NCBI GenBank assembly: GCA_910585905.1
Contig: CAJUID010000001.1
Location: 230,011 to 294,010 of the forward strand
Source: an uncultured Lachnospiraceae bacterium
GTDB taxonomy: Bacteria > Bacillota > Clostridia > Lachnospirales > Lachnospiraceae
DNA: 64,000 nt
Reading direction: 5' to 3'
Under the pieces are notes generated by a model that did not search any database, was not told the DNA's origin, and saw nothing but the letters and a program-made list of their open reading frames with translations. A program made the position numbers and the translations under genes. This document shows positions 15,200-23,774 of this stretch, piece by piece (within the stretch, counting starts at the first letter, position 1; each line of letters begins with the position of its first letter).

Positions 15200-15469
15200 C
15201 TACTGCTGTTCTCCTTCAAGAACTGCCGAATATTTCTCTAATATAATATTCTGCACCTTCTCTCTGGTATCAGAATTAATAGGATGAGCAATGTCACGAT
15301 ATTCTCCATCCCCTGCTCTGCGACTTGGCATTGCGATGAACAGTCCTTTCTCTCCCTCAATGACTTTAATGTCATGAATGACAAATTCATCATCCAGGGT
15401 AATAGATACTACCGCCTTCATTTTTCCTTCCTTTGTGATTTTACGTATCCTTACATCCGTCACTTGCAC
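15200..15469 (-). CDS. spoVG: septation/sporulation regulator SpoVG
   Basis: 89-residue SpoVG, a small RNA/DNA-binding regulator of sporulation, capsule and gene expression in Firmicutes. The start QVTDVRIRKITKEGKMKAVVS and the core IHDIKVIEGEKGLFIAMPSRR plus DIAHPINSDTREKVQN match the family closely. A GTG start at 15469 follows GGGGG at good spacing and gives the standard length; the frame extending to 15526 is rejected. It lies between the ribosomal and glycogen genes and is probably transcribed alone, ending at the hairpin beyond its stop. Confidence 0.95.
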   Translation of the reverse strand: MQVTDVRIRKITKEGKMKAVVSITLDDEFVIHDIKVIEGEKGLFIAMPSRRAGDGEYRDIAHPINSDTREKVQNIILEKYSAVLEGEQQ

Positions 15470-15638
15470 CACAATTACCCCCTTTGGCCATAAGTCTTTC
15501 CTATTGCATCCTTGCTCAAAAGCCATCTGGCGGCTTCCCAGAAAGAATTAATAACAACTACCTCGGGAAACGCAGCTTATATTATAGGAAGAAACTCATC
15601 AAAAAACACCTCCACCTTACCAGGCTTTGTCCTCTGGT

Positions 15639-16760
15639 CTACAGAGCATAACGCTCATTTTTCTCCACTACAATCTTGACTTCTCCATTTTCTCCGATAT
15701 ACTTAGTATTGGCTCGAATTGTATCTCTGCTCTCTACGATGCAATTCTCAATATAGGTATTATCTCCAATGTATACATCATTCAATATAATAGAGTTCTT
15801 AATTACACAATTGTTGCCCACGAATACTTTCTTAAACAGAATGGAGCCTTCAACTTCTCCATTTATAATGCATCCGCTGGACACAAGGCTATTTTTCACA
15901 CTGGAACCTGCATTGTATTTTGCAGGCGGCAAATCCTCTACCTTAGAGTAAATATCTGGATACTCCTTAAAGAAATAATCACGGATATCCTTCTTTAAGA
16001 AATCCATATTTGTACTAAAATAAGAATCTACGGAAGAGATATTGCTCCAGTAATTCGGCATCTGATAAGCGTAAATCCGTTTAACATTTTTATAACGGAT
16101 TAAAACATCCTTTACAAAATCATGGCGCTCTTCTTCTGCTGACTTCTCAATTAATTCAATGAGCAGTCTTCTACGCACAATATAAATTCCTGCTGATACC
16201 TGGAAACTATTTGCGCTAATCGGCTTTTCTTCAAACTCTGTTATTCTGCCGTCGCTGTCTGTACGGATTACGCCGAAACGACTTGGGTCATCTTTTTCCT
16301 CTACATTTGCTGTTACAACTGTAAAATCTGCTTTTTTTGCAATATGGTACTCCAGTACCTTATTGTAATCCAACTTATATACACCATCGCCAGATGCAAT
16401 TACTACATATGGTTCATGGCTGGTCTTTAAAAATCCAAGGTTCTGCGCCATAGCATCTGCTGTGCCGCGGTACCAGTAACTATTTTCTGGTGTTGTCGTA
16501 GGGGTGAATACATAGAGACCACCCTGTTTACGCCCAAAATCCCACCATTTTGACGAATTCAAATGTTCATTTAACGACTTTGCATTATACTGCGTAAATA
16601 CGGCAACCTTCTGAATATGGGAATTGCTCATATTACTAAGAACAAAGTCAATGCTTCTAAATCCACCGGCAATCGGCATCGCCGCTGTAGCCCGCTTATT
16701 AGAAAGTTCTCTCATCCTGCTGTTGTTACCACCAGCTAACACAATACCAATCGCTCTCAT
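15639..16760 (-). CDS. glgD: glucose-1-phosphate adenylyltransferase, GlgD subunit
   Basis: 373-residue partner of GlgC in the heteromeric ADP-glucose pyrophosphorylase of Firmicutes. The nucleotidyltransferase domain starts IGIVLAGGNNSRMRELSNKRA, where the usual GGxGxRL of active subunits is altered (GGNNSRM); this is typical of GlgD and suggests a regulatory role. A left-handed beta-helix occupies about 270-373 with hexapeptide repeats. The start codon overlaps the glgC stop by one base, so the two are co-translated. Glycogen synthase and branching enzyme genes are not in the window. Confidence 0.93.
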   Translation of the reverse strand: MRAIGIVLAGGNNSRMRELSNKRATAAMPIAGGFRSIDFVLSNMSNSHIQKVAVFTQYNAKSLNEHLNSSKWWDFGRKQGGLYVFTPTTTPENSYWYRGTADAMAQNLGFLKTSHEPYVVIASGDGVYKLDYNKVLEYHIAKKADFTVVTANVEEKDDPSRFGVIRTDSDGRITEFEEKPISANSFQVSAGIYIVRRRLLIELIEKSAEEERHDFVKDVLIRYKNVKRIYAYQMPNYWSNISSVDSYFSTNMDFLKKDIRDYFFKEYPDIYSKVEDLPPAKYNAGSSVKNSLVSSGCIINGEVEGSILFKKVFVGNNCVIKNSIILNDVYIGDNTYIENCIVESRDTIRANTKYIGENGEVKIVVEKNERYAL

Positions 16761-18031
16761 TATTTGTCACCTACCTTAATCAATGTTTCACCGCTTGCAA
16801 GCAAACCATGCGGATAATCAGATGCCTCCGTTACACCGGAAATTGCCGTGTTCTTTCCAATCTGGACATTATCCGGAATCACGCTCTGTTCACCAATCGT
16901 TACCAGCCCAAATGCATAGACATCCGGTTTTACCTCGTTCGGCTTTTCTTCACCAACACCCAGCTTACAATTTGCGCCGACAGTAACATTCTCCGCAATA
17001 ATCGCTTTGTCAACAACTGTTCCTGCACCGATTACGGTAGCACTCATTATGATAGAATCTCTGACAATCGCCCCCGGTTCAATTGTTACACCGGATCCAA
17101 TGACGGAATTATGTACCTCGCCATGGATCTCTGCCGCTTCACCAATAATCGCCCTATCCACAACTGCATCAGATGCAATAAACTGCGGCGGGATACGGTC
17201 AATATTTGTATAAATCTTCCAGAATTCCTCATACAAGTTAAAGACCGGAATCAAATCAATCAGCTCCATATTGGACTCCCAATAAGAGCCAAGTGTTCCT
17301 ACATCTTTCCAGTAACCGTTATACTCATATGCAAAAATGCGGTCGCCTTTATTATGGCAATATGGGATAATGTGCTTTCCAAAATCACATCCCGGCTGGT
17401 CTTTTAACTTAACCAATGCCTCCCTCAGAACTGGCCATGAGAAAATATAAATACCCATGGATGCCAGATTACTGCGTGGATTTGCCGGTTTCTCCTCAAA
17501 TTCCTGAATCTGCTTCTTATCATCAGTAATTACTACACCAAAACGGCTTGCCTCTTCCATCGGAACCGGAATAGTAGCCAGTGTGATATCTGCATGATTT
17601 GCCTTGTGGAAATCAAGCATAACCTCATAATCCATTTTATAAATATGGTCACCGCCCAATATAAGAACATAATCTGGATTGTAACGCTCCATATAACGCA
17701 GATTTTGGTAAATCGCATTTGCAGTACCAGTATACCACTCACTGCTCGTACTCTTTTCATATGGCGGCAAAATAGAAACACCGCCTACATTCCTATCCAA
17801 ATCCCACGGAATACCAATACCAATGTGAGTATTTAATTGAAGCGGCTGGTACTGTGTCAGTACGCCAACGGTATCTACACCGGAGTTAATACAATTGCTT
17901 AACGGGAAATCAATAATACGATACTTTCCGCCAAATGCAACCGCAGGCTTCGCTACGTTTGCTGTAAGAACTCCCAGCCGGGAACCTTGTCCACCGGCTA
18001 ACAACATCGCTATCATCTCTTTCTTAATCAC
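16760..18031 (-). CDS. glgC: glucose-1-phosphate adenylyltransferase, GlgC subunit (GTG start)
   Basis: 423-residue catalytic subunit making ADP-glucose from glucose-1-phosphate and ATP, the committed step of glycogen synthesis. It shows MLLAGGQGSRLGVLT (ATP-binding loop), KPAVAFGGKYRIIDFPLSNC, WYTGTANAIYQN, GGDHIYKMDY, EFEEKP and YWKDVGT, followed by a C-terminal beta-helix. The GTG at 18031 follows AGGGG. A promoter lies 36-64 bases upstream, divergent from murC. Confidence 0.96.
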   Translation of the reverse strand: MIKKEMIAMLLAGGQGSRLGVLTANVAKPAVAFGGKYRIIDFPLSNCINSGVDTVGVLTQYQPLQLNTHIGIGIPWDLDRNVGGVSILPPYEKSTSSEWYTGTANAIYQNLRYMERYNPDYVLILGGDHIYKMDYEVMLDFHKANHADITLATIPVPMEEASRFGVVITDDKKQIQEFEEKPANPRSNLASMGIYIFSWPVLREALVKLKDQPGCDFGKHIIPYCHNKGDRIFAYEYNGYWKDVGTLGSYWESNMELIDLIPVFNLYEEFWKIYTNIDRIPPQFIASDAVVDRAIIGEAAEIHGEVHNSVIGSGVTIEPGAIVRDSIIMSATVIGAGTVVDKAIIAENVTVGANCKLGVGEEKPNEVKPDVYAFGLVTIGEQSVIPDNVQIGKNTAISGVTEASDYPHGLLASGETLIKVGDK

Positions 18032-18066
18032 ACTATCACCCCTTACTATTGAAATAAAGTAGACTA

Positions 18067-18095
18067 ATTATACCATAAAAGATAAGAAAAGTGAA
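18067..18095 (-). promoter_or_regulatory. promoter of glgC-glgD
   Basis: Minus-strand -35 TTCACT (18090-18095) and a perfect -10 TATAAT (18067-18072) with 17-base spacing, placed just upstream of the glgC start. Confidence 0.6.
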
Positions 18096-18260
18096 TAAAT
18101 TTTAACAAAATTATTGGATTTTTTTTACATTTTTTATATAATTCGCATAAAAATCCAATCCTCAGACCCCATACCTGGCTATTTTTCGACGAAAAACCGC
18201 ATTCTTCGTTTGTTTTTTCACCAACAACAAAAAATCTTTCGCCGGATTCCGAATTAATCA

Positions 18261-18288
18261 TTGTAATTTCACACCCAATGTTTATAAT
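18261..18288 (+). promoter_or_regulatory. promoter of murC
   Basis: Plus-strand -35 TTGTAA (18261-18266) and perfect -10 TATAAT (18283-18288) with 16-base spacing, 33 bases before the murC ATG. Confidence 0.65.
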
Positions 18289-18321
18289 TAAGATAAAATA
18301 TATAACAGGAGAGTGGAAATT

Positions 18322-19704
18322 ATGTACCAGATCAATTTGCAAAAACCATGCACCGCATACTTTATAGGCATCGGCGGCATCAGCATGAGCGGATTTGCCC
18401 AGCTTCTTCATGAAAATAACTTTACAGTCAAGGGCTCCGACTCGCAGAAAAGCAAAATCACCGAACACCTTGCTGCATTAGGAATCGATATAGTATATGG
18501 ACAAAATGCCGAAAATATTACAGATGATATCGACTTTGTTGTGTATACAGCGGCAGTCCATCCAGATAATCCAGAATTTATCGCTGCAAAACAAAAAAAT
18601 CTCCCAATCATGGAGCGCGCCGTTATGGTTGGCCAGGTTATGAAAAATTACAAAAATGCTATTGGTATCTCAGGAACACACGGAAAAACAACAACAACCT
18701 CCATGCTATCACAGATTTTTTTAGAAGCTAAAAAGGATCCAACTATCTCTGTCGGCGGTATTTTAGATGCAATCAAAGGAAATATTCGAATAGGACGTTC
18801 TGAAAATTTTATTACAGAAGCTTGCGAGTACACCAATAGCTTTTTGAAATTTTTTCCAACAGCAGAAATCATTTTAAATATCGAAGCAGATCATCTTGAT
18901 TTTTTCAAAGATATTGAGGATATCCGCCATTCCTTCCAAAGATATACTGCACTTCTCCCAGAAGACGGTGTTCTAGTCATTAATTCTGATATCCCGCAGT
19001 ATGAAGAGATTACTGATGGGCTTTCCTGCAAAGTAATAACCTATGGACTGAATCATGATGCCGAATACAGTGCCACAGATATTTCTTTTGACAAAAATGG
19101 GCACGGTATATTTGACTTAGTACATAATAACACAAAAACAGGCGACACCATCCACCTCAATGTACCAGGAAAACACAATATCTCCAACGCACTCTCCGCC
19201 ATTGCCCTTTCTCTGTACTATGGCATTACTATAGAACAAATCCAAAAAGGGCTCTTGGCATTTTCTGGTACGGAACGAAGATTTGAACTAAAAGGCAGCT
19301 TTCATGGAGTTACCGTAATTGATGATTATGCGCATCACCCTACTGAAATTGCCGCCACGCTAGACGCTGCCAAGCGATATCCACATAAACACTTATGGTG
19401 CGTTTTCCAGCCGCACACCTACAGCCGGACACGTGCCTTGCTAAAGGAATTCGCAGATACACTTTCCCAAGCGGAGAATATTGTGCTGACAGATATCTAT
19501 GCAGCAAGGGAGAAAAATCCAGGCGATATCTCATCTTTAACATTGCAGGAAGAATTAAAAAAGCGCGGGAAAAATGCATACTACTTCCCTAGTTTTGGCG
19601 AAATTGAAGAATTTTTATCGAAAAAATGTGTTGACGGTGACTTGTTAATAACTATGGGAGCCGGAAACGTCGTAAACATAGGCGAATCGCTGATTTCAAA
19701 ATAA
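18322..19704 (+). CDS. murC: UDP-N-acetylmuramate--L-alanine ligase MurC
   Basis: 460-residue cytosolic ATP-dependent ligase adding L-Ala to UDP-MurNAc in peptidoglycan synthesis. The N-terminal Rossmann domain has FIGIGGISMSGFAQLL and GSDS. The P-loop ISGTHGKTTTTSM falls near residues 115-127, and the C-terminal domain carries DDYAHHPTEI and QPHTYSRT. The ATG at 18322 is 10 bases after AGGAG; the in-frame GTG at 18313 abuts that site. It is the first gene of a plus-strand run leading to DNA-replication functions. Confidence 0.97.
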   Translation: MYQINLQKPCTAYFIGIGGISMSGFAQLLHENNFTVKGSDSQKSKITEHLAALGIDIVYGQNAENITDDIDFVVYTAAVHPDNPEFIAAKQKNLPIMERAVMVGQVMKNYKNAIGISGTHGKTTTTSMLSQIFLEAKKDPTISVGGILDAIKGNIRIGRSENFITEACEYTNSFLKFFPTAEIILNIEADHLDFFKDIEDIRHSFQRYTALLPEDGVLVINSDIPQYEEITDGLSCKVITYGLNHDAEYSATDISFDKNGHGIFDLVHNNTKTGDTIHLNVPGKHNISNALSAIALSLYYGITIEQIQKGLLAFSGTERRFELKGSFHGVTVIDDYAHHPTEIAATLDAAKRYPHKHLWCVFQPHTYSRTRALLKEFADTLSQAENIVLTDIYAAREKNPGDISSLTLQEELKKRGKNAYYFPSFGEIEEFLSKKCVDGDLLITMGAGNVVNIGESLISK

Positions 19705-19760
19705 TTATCCACATTATCCACAATTTTTGTTATATTTTCTTAACAAGAGGTTGTGGATAA
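19705..19760. promoter_or_regulatory. cluster of three consensus DnaA boxes
   Basis: Two directly abutting TTATCCACA boxes (19705-19713 and 19714-19722), the first starting inside the murC stop codon, plus one inverted copy TGTGGATAA (19752-19760). All three match the DnaA consensus exactly. A one-mismatch TTTTCCACA follows near 19813. The surrounding DNA is AT-rich and lies upstream of a DnaD-like and a helicase-loader gene. It may be a DnaA-responsive regulatory region or a DnaA-titrating site. No dnaA or dnaN gene is nearby, so a main oriC is unlikely. Confidence 0.75.
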
Positions 19761-19766
19761 TTTTAT

Positions 19767-19789
19767 GCTAAAAACAACTGATTTTTAGC
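19767..19789 (+). terminator. A/T-rich hairpin after murC
   Basis: GCTAAAAA (19767-19774) pairs perfectly with TTTTTAGC (19782-19789) around 7 bases. It may act as a weak terminator for murC or may structure the DnaA-box region. There is no U-tract after the stem apart from that within the arm. Confidence 0.4.
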
Positions 19790-19866
19790 ACCCTCTGCCA
19801 GATTTACTAAAATTTTCCACATTTTAAACATTTCATTGCTAACAATATCGCGATATTCTAGAGGTG

Positions 19867-19895
19867 TTTTCAAGCTTTTGAAACTATGCTACAAT
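19867..19895 (+). promoter_or_regulatory. candidate promoter of the dnaD-dnaC pair
   Basis: TTTTCA (19867-19872) and TACAAT (19890-19895) separated by 17 bases, 55 bases before the DnaD-like start. The -35 box is only a partial match. The DnaA boxes lie 107-162 bases upstream of its -35 box. Confidence 0.4.
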
Positions 19896-19949
19896 ACAAA
19901 AACCGAAAACTTATTGGATTTGAAATCAAACACGAGGGAGCAAAAATAA

Positions 19950-21209
19950 ATGGACCAGATATTATTATGTTCAAATCAGATCCCGCTTACAACATCAATT
20001 AATAATTCTTTTATTCAGAAATATATGCTGGATGCAAATGGCAGCTATGTAAAAGTATACCTTTACCTTTCCATGTGTATCCAGTCCGGCGAACGGAACC
20101 TTTCCATCTCTTCTCTGGCAGATATGATGGAGAATACAGAAAAAGACATTATCCGCGCACTTCGCTACTGGGAAAAAAAGGAGCTGATGGTTCTCCGAAA
20201 GGATGCGTCCGGCGCCGCCATCACTGGTATTGAGATGATTAATCCCGACAGCCTCGAATTAGGACAAGTTTTCCATCAGGACAGCGCGGCTGCAGACCTA
20301 TACAAAACTTCCCAAAAGGGTTCCTCTGCAGAAGCCAACCCAGAAGCTGTTGCGGCAAAAAATACAAAGACAGAAACTGTTACCACAGAAATTGCAACAG
20401 ATACAAAACAAGATACAAAAGCCGTGAAGAATACCAAACCTATAGCATCCCTTTCCACAAATAATGAAAAAGTTTCCGATTCCCCTCGCTCTTCCCAGAC
20501 AGAACTTTCGGAAATCAAAGTAACAGAGGAGCAGACACTGCGGTTGGCAAAGGATGAGGATTTCTCCTGGGCATGTCTGATCGTGGAAAGTTATTTGGAG
20601 CGCCCATTAAAAACTGCTGAAGTTCAATTATTAACCTACCTGTTTGATACGGTTCATTTTTCAAAAGAACTTCTTCTTTACTTATATGAGTATTGCTGCT
20701 CTCTTGGAAAGACTAATATTAATTATGTGCAGGCTGTAGCGCTGGCATGGGCCAAACAAAATATAACAACACCTGAACAGGCGAAAGAACATTCCTCGAC
20801 TTACAGCACAGCACACACTGCAATCGCAAAGGCACTGGCACTGGGACGTTCCCTTGCTAAAATTGAATGCGCCTATGTGGATCGCTGGCAAAACGAATGG
20901 CATATGGATCTGGCTGTTATTCTGGAAGCATGTAACCGTACAATGCTGGCAATACAGAAAGCCGATTTTAAATATATAGAGGGTATTTTAGGAAAATGGC
21001 AAAAAGAAAATGTACATACCTTGCAGGATGTACAGATATGTGATGAAGCCCACAACCAGAAAAAGGCACAAAGGCAGCAAAACACAGAAAAAGCACCTAC
21101 ACCAGGCAAACCAGCTTCTACAAAGCGGACACAATTCCAAGCATTCCAACAGCGTGATTCTTCCAAAGAAGAGATTGACCAACTGGAAAAAATGCTGCTG
21201 ACACGTTAG
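19950..21209 (+). CDS. DnaD-domain replication initiation protein
   Basis: 419-residue protein with a winged-helix-like N-terminal domain (about 1-100, including SGERNLSISSLADMM and a helix-turn-helix-like pattern). A low-complexity Thr/Lys/Ala-rich linker covers about 110-190. A DnaD/DnaB_2 region covers about 195-355 and ends with the family motif YIEGILGKWQKENV. A charged C-terminal tail follows. DnaD-type proteins help remodel DNA and recruit the helicase loader in Firmicutes. The ATG follows a GAGGGAG site. The next gene is the DnaC/DnaI-like ATPase, so the pair probably acts together in primosome loading or restart. Confidence 0.85.
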   Translation: MDQILLCSNQIPLTTSINNSFIQKYMLDANGSYVKVYLYLSMCIQSGERNLSISSLADMMENTEKDIIRALRYWEKKELMVLRKDASGAAITGIEMINPDSLELGQVFHQDSAAADLYKTSQKGSSAEANPEAVAAKNTKTETVTTEIATDTKQDTKAVKNTKPIASLSTNNEKVSDSPRSSQTELSEIKVTEEQTLRLAKDEDFSWACLIVESYLERPLKTAEVQLLTYLFDTVHFSKELLLYLYEYCCSLGKTNINYVQAVALAWAKQNITTPEQAKEHSSTYSTAHTAIAKALALGRSLAKIECAYVDRWQNEWHMDLAVILEACNRTMLAIQKADFKYIEGILGKWQKENVHTLQDVQICDEAHNQKKAQRQQNTEKAPTPGKPASTKRTQFQAFQQRDSSKEEIDQLEKMLLTR

Positions 21210-21264
21210 GAAGTGTGATTATTTTACCTGGCATATCCAATAACTGTCCAGAAAGGAGAAGGAA

Positions 21265-22263
21265 ATGGGAATCTCAAATACCCAGTACCGGGATATTATG
21301 TTCCAATATGACCAGACACGCATGGATAACCAGCGCATTCTGGATCATAGGCATGAAGAATTGTATCAAAAAATTCCCGAATTAAAAGAAATACATAACC
21401 GTATTGTTGAGCTTTCTGTAGAACAGGCAAAAACGGAGCTTTTAAACCCGGAAGCGGCTACATTGGCCAAAAAGAATTATACTGCTAAAAAAGATGCCCT
21501 GCTTGCAAGAAAAGTGGAGCTTCTTGAAAAAAGCAGCTATCCGGCTGATTACCTAAGTCCAATCTTCACCTGCAAGGATTGCCAGGATACTGGCTATATC
21601 GGCAGCAAACCATGCCACTGTTTTCATCAGGCAAAACTGCAGGCACTATATGAAAATTCTAACTTAATTGAAATTTTGGACAAAGAAAACTTCGCGTTTT
21701 TTTCGGATGAATATTATGATGATACAGCAGTTCACGAAAATCTCTCCATTACGCCGAGAGAAAATATTCGCCGCATCCGCGGAATCTGCCTTGATTTTAT
21801 CAAACATTTTGATGATACTTATGACAATCTGCTATTTTATGGCCCTACAGGTGTTGGAAAAACTTTTTTGACCCACTGTATTGCCAAAGAACTTTTAGAC
21901 AGCGCACATACTGTTGTTTACTTGACTTCTTTACAACTTTTTGATATTTTAGAGAAAAATCGCTTTCGCAGAGATGATAGCTTTACAACGGATGAACAAA
22001 TATCCTATATAATAGATAGTGATCTGCTCATTATAGATGATTTGGGAACGGAGCTTTCCAATTCTTTCACTGTCTCGCAGCTCTACTATTTAATAGAAGA
22101 AAGACATCACAGCAAACGCTCGACTATTATTTCAACAAATCTTTCTTTTTCTGATCTGCGGGAACGATACAGCGAAAGAATATTTTCTAGGTTTACTGGA
22201 TATTACGACTTTAAACAAATTGTCGGAAAAGATATCCGAATTCAGAAAGCATTTTCCGGTTAA
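21265..22263 (+). CDS. DnaC/DnaI-like replicative helicase loader (AAA+ ATPase)
   Basis: 332-residue ATPase expected to load the replicative helicase. An N-terminal coiled region is followed by a zinc-binding-type cluster CKDCQDTGYIGSKPCHC near residues 103-119. The AAA+ core has Walker A GPTGVGKT (193-200), Walker B LLIIDDLG near 255, sensor-1 STNLSFSDL and an arginine-finger region ERIFSRFTG. Architecture matches DnaI of Firmicutes. AGAAAGGAGAAGG precedes the ATG. It ends 36 bases before the second intergenic repeat. Confidence 0.9.
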   Translation: MGISNTQYRDIMFQYDQTRMDNQRILDHRHEELYQKIPELKEIHNRIVELSVEQAKTELLNPEAATLAKKNYTAKKDALLARKVELLEKSSYPADYLSPIFTCKDCQDTGYIGSKPCHCFHQAKLQALYENSNLIEILDKENFAFFSDEYYDDTAVHENLSITPRENIRRIRGICLDFIKHFDDTYDNLLFYGPTGVGKTFLTHCIAKELLDSAHTVVYLTSLQLFDILEKNRFRRDDSFTTDEQISYIIDSDLLIIDDLGTELSNSFTVSQLYYLIEERHHSKRSTIISTNLSFSDLRERYSERIFSRFTGYYDFKQIVGKDIRIQKAFSG

Positions 22264-22299
22264 GGACAAGCTATTTTTATGATAGCCCTTTCGGACCAA

Positions 22300-22442
22300 G
22301 TCAAATACCCCGCTGCAAGCAACGGGGCATGACTTAGCTTCTTTTTAGCAAGTTCGCCCCAGAGGGGCGGGGTATTTGACCCTCGCGGCAGTCGCCAAAT
22401 GCGAGCAAGCTCGCGCTTGGCTCGTTGCTTCGCGGAAATAAA
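22300..22442 (+). repeat. 143-bp structured intergenic repeat, copy 2
   Basis: Second copy of the element at 1271-1413, differing at one base (22324). Here the inner GGGGC/GCCCC pairing is perfect, and the outer 14-bp arms are at 22300-22313 and 22367-22380. It fills the gap between the helicase loader and prs in the same orientation as copy 1. A reading frame of prs appears to run through it, but the prs start lies beyond. Confidence 0.9.
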
Positions 22443-22532
22443 ATATGCCGGTTTTATCTTTTGGGTCTGTGTCGACGCACTGCCGGACACAAATCCTATA
22501 CTTGGCAAGGCAGCGCAGAAATGGAGATAACT

Positions 22533-23708
22533 ATGAAACGACATGATAAGCTAGCAGAAACAATGCCTGTGGGACCGCTTGGCATTATCGCCCTGGAAAG
22601 TAGCCAGGAAATGGGACAGCGTGTCAATGATTACATTGTAGGCTGGAGACATTCCCGCGCAAAAAGACATACGGCTGCCTCCTCTTTTGCAGGATACAAT
22701 AAGGATTCCTTTATTGTTAGTTCCGCCTGCCCCCGTTTTGGTTCCGGTGAGGCAAAAGGAATTATCAATGAATCTGTCCGCGGAGATGACCTATATCTTC
22801 TGGTGGACATCTGCAACTATAGCCTGACATATACCGTATGCGGACATACAAACCATATGTCACCAGATGACCACTATCAGGACTTAAAAAGAATTATAGC
22901 TGCAGCAGGCGGCAAAGCACGTCGTATCACGGTTATTATGCCTTTCTTGTATGAAAGCCGCCAGCACCGCAGAAGTGCAAGGGAATCACTTGATTGCGCC
23001 CTCGCACTGCAAGAACTAATGCAGATGGGTGTTGAGAGCATTATCACTTTTGATACACACGATCCACGTGTGCAAAATGCCATTCCACTCAAAAGCTTTG
23101 AGACGGTACAACCTACGTACCAGTTTATCAAAGCGCTTCTGAAAAATGTAGATGACCTTACCGTCAACGCCGACCATCTTATGGTAATCAGCCCAGATGA
23201 AGGCGCAATGGAGCGCGCTGTGTACTATTCCAATGTGCTGGGAATTGATATTGGAATGTTTTACAAGCGGCGCGATTACAGTCGTATCGTTGGGGGCAGA
23301 AATCCAATTATTGCCCATGAATTCCTTGGTTCAGACTTGGAAGGGAAAGATGTTATTATCATCGACGATATGATTTCTTCCGGCGAAAGCATGATTGATG
23401 TAGCAACCGAATTAAAAAGACGGAAGGCTAAGAGAATTTTCGCTGCTTCCACATTTGGCCTTTTTACAAATGGCATGGAAAAATTTGATGAAGCCCACGA
23501 AAAGGGTCTGATTGACAAAGTCCTGACTACCAATCTGGTTTACCAGCCAAAAGAGGTATTAGATAGGGACTATTATGTTAATGTAGATATGAGCAAATAC
23601 ATTGCCCTATTAATTGATACATTAAACCATGACCAGTCCATCAGTGAGCTGTTAAATCCGACAGAACGGATTCAGAGCATCTTGAAGAAATACGGGCAGA
23701 AAAAATAG
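22533..23708 (+). CDS. prs: ribose-phosphate pyrophosphokinase (PRPP synthetase)
   Basis: 391-residue enzyme making PRPP from ribose-5-phosphate and ATP, longer than the usual ~315-residue form; long forms occur in Clostridia. The paired phosphoribosyltransferase-like fold shows MPFLYESRQHRRSARES, FDTHDPRVQNA, VISPDEGAMERA and the PRPP loop VIIIDDMISSGESMIDVA. The ATG at 22533 is 6 bases after GGAG. The frame continues upstream to 22425 through the repeat without family similarity, and that extension is rejected. Confidence 0.93.
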   Translation: MKRHDKLAETMPVGPLGIIALESSQEMGQRVNDYIVGWRHSRAKRHTAASSFAGYNKDSFIVSSACPRFGSGEAKGIINESVRGDDLYLLVDICNYSLTYTVCGHTNHMSPDDHYQDLKRIIAAAGGKARRITVIMPFLYESRQHRRSARESLDCALALQELMQMGVESIITFDTHDPRVQNAIPLKSFETVQPTYQFIKALLKNVDDLTVNADHLMVISPDEGAMERAVYYSNVLGIDIGMFYKRRDYSRIVGGRNPIIAHEFLGSDLEGKDVIIIDDMISSGESMIDVATELKRRKAKRIFAASTFGLFTNGMEKFDEAHEKGLIDKVLTTNLVYQPKEVLDRDYYVNVDMSKYIALLIDTLNHDQSISELLNPTERIQSILKKYGQKK

Positions 23709-23774
23709 CTTTTCTTGATTATTGTAGGAACAAACCACGCAATTTCCTGTAGGGGTAGAAAAGGAGCCTTTCCA

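Noticed and set aside
18064..18468. 134-residue minus-strand frame over the glgC-murC promoter region
   Set aside because: It covers both promoters and the start of murC and shows no family features.
19705..19949. Main chromosomal origin of replication
   Set aside because: DnaA boxes are present, but dnaA, dnaN, gyr genes or rpmH are not nearby and only three exact boxes occur.
22425..22532. N-terminal extension of prs through the repeat
   Set aside because: The extension is encoded partly by the 143-bp repeat, lacks family similarity, and an ideal ribosome binding site precedes the internal ATG at 22533.
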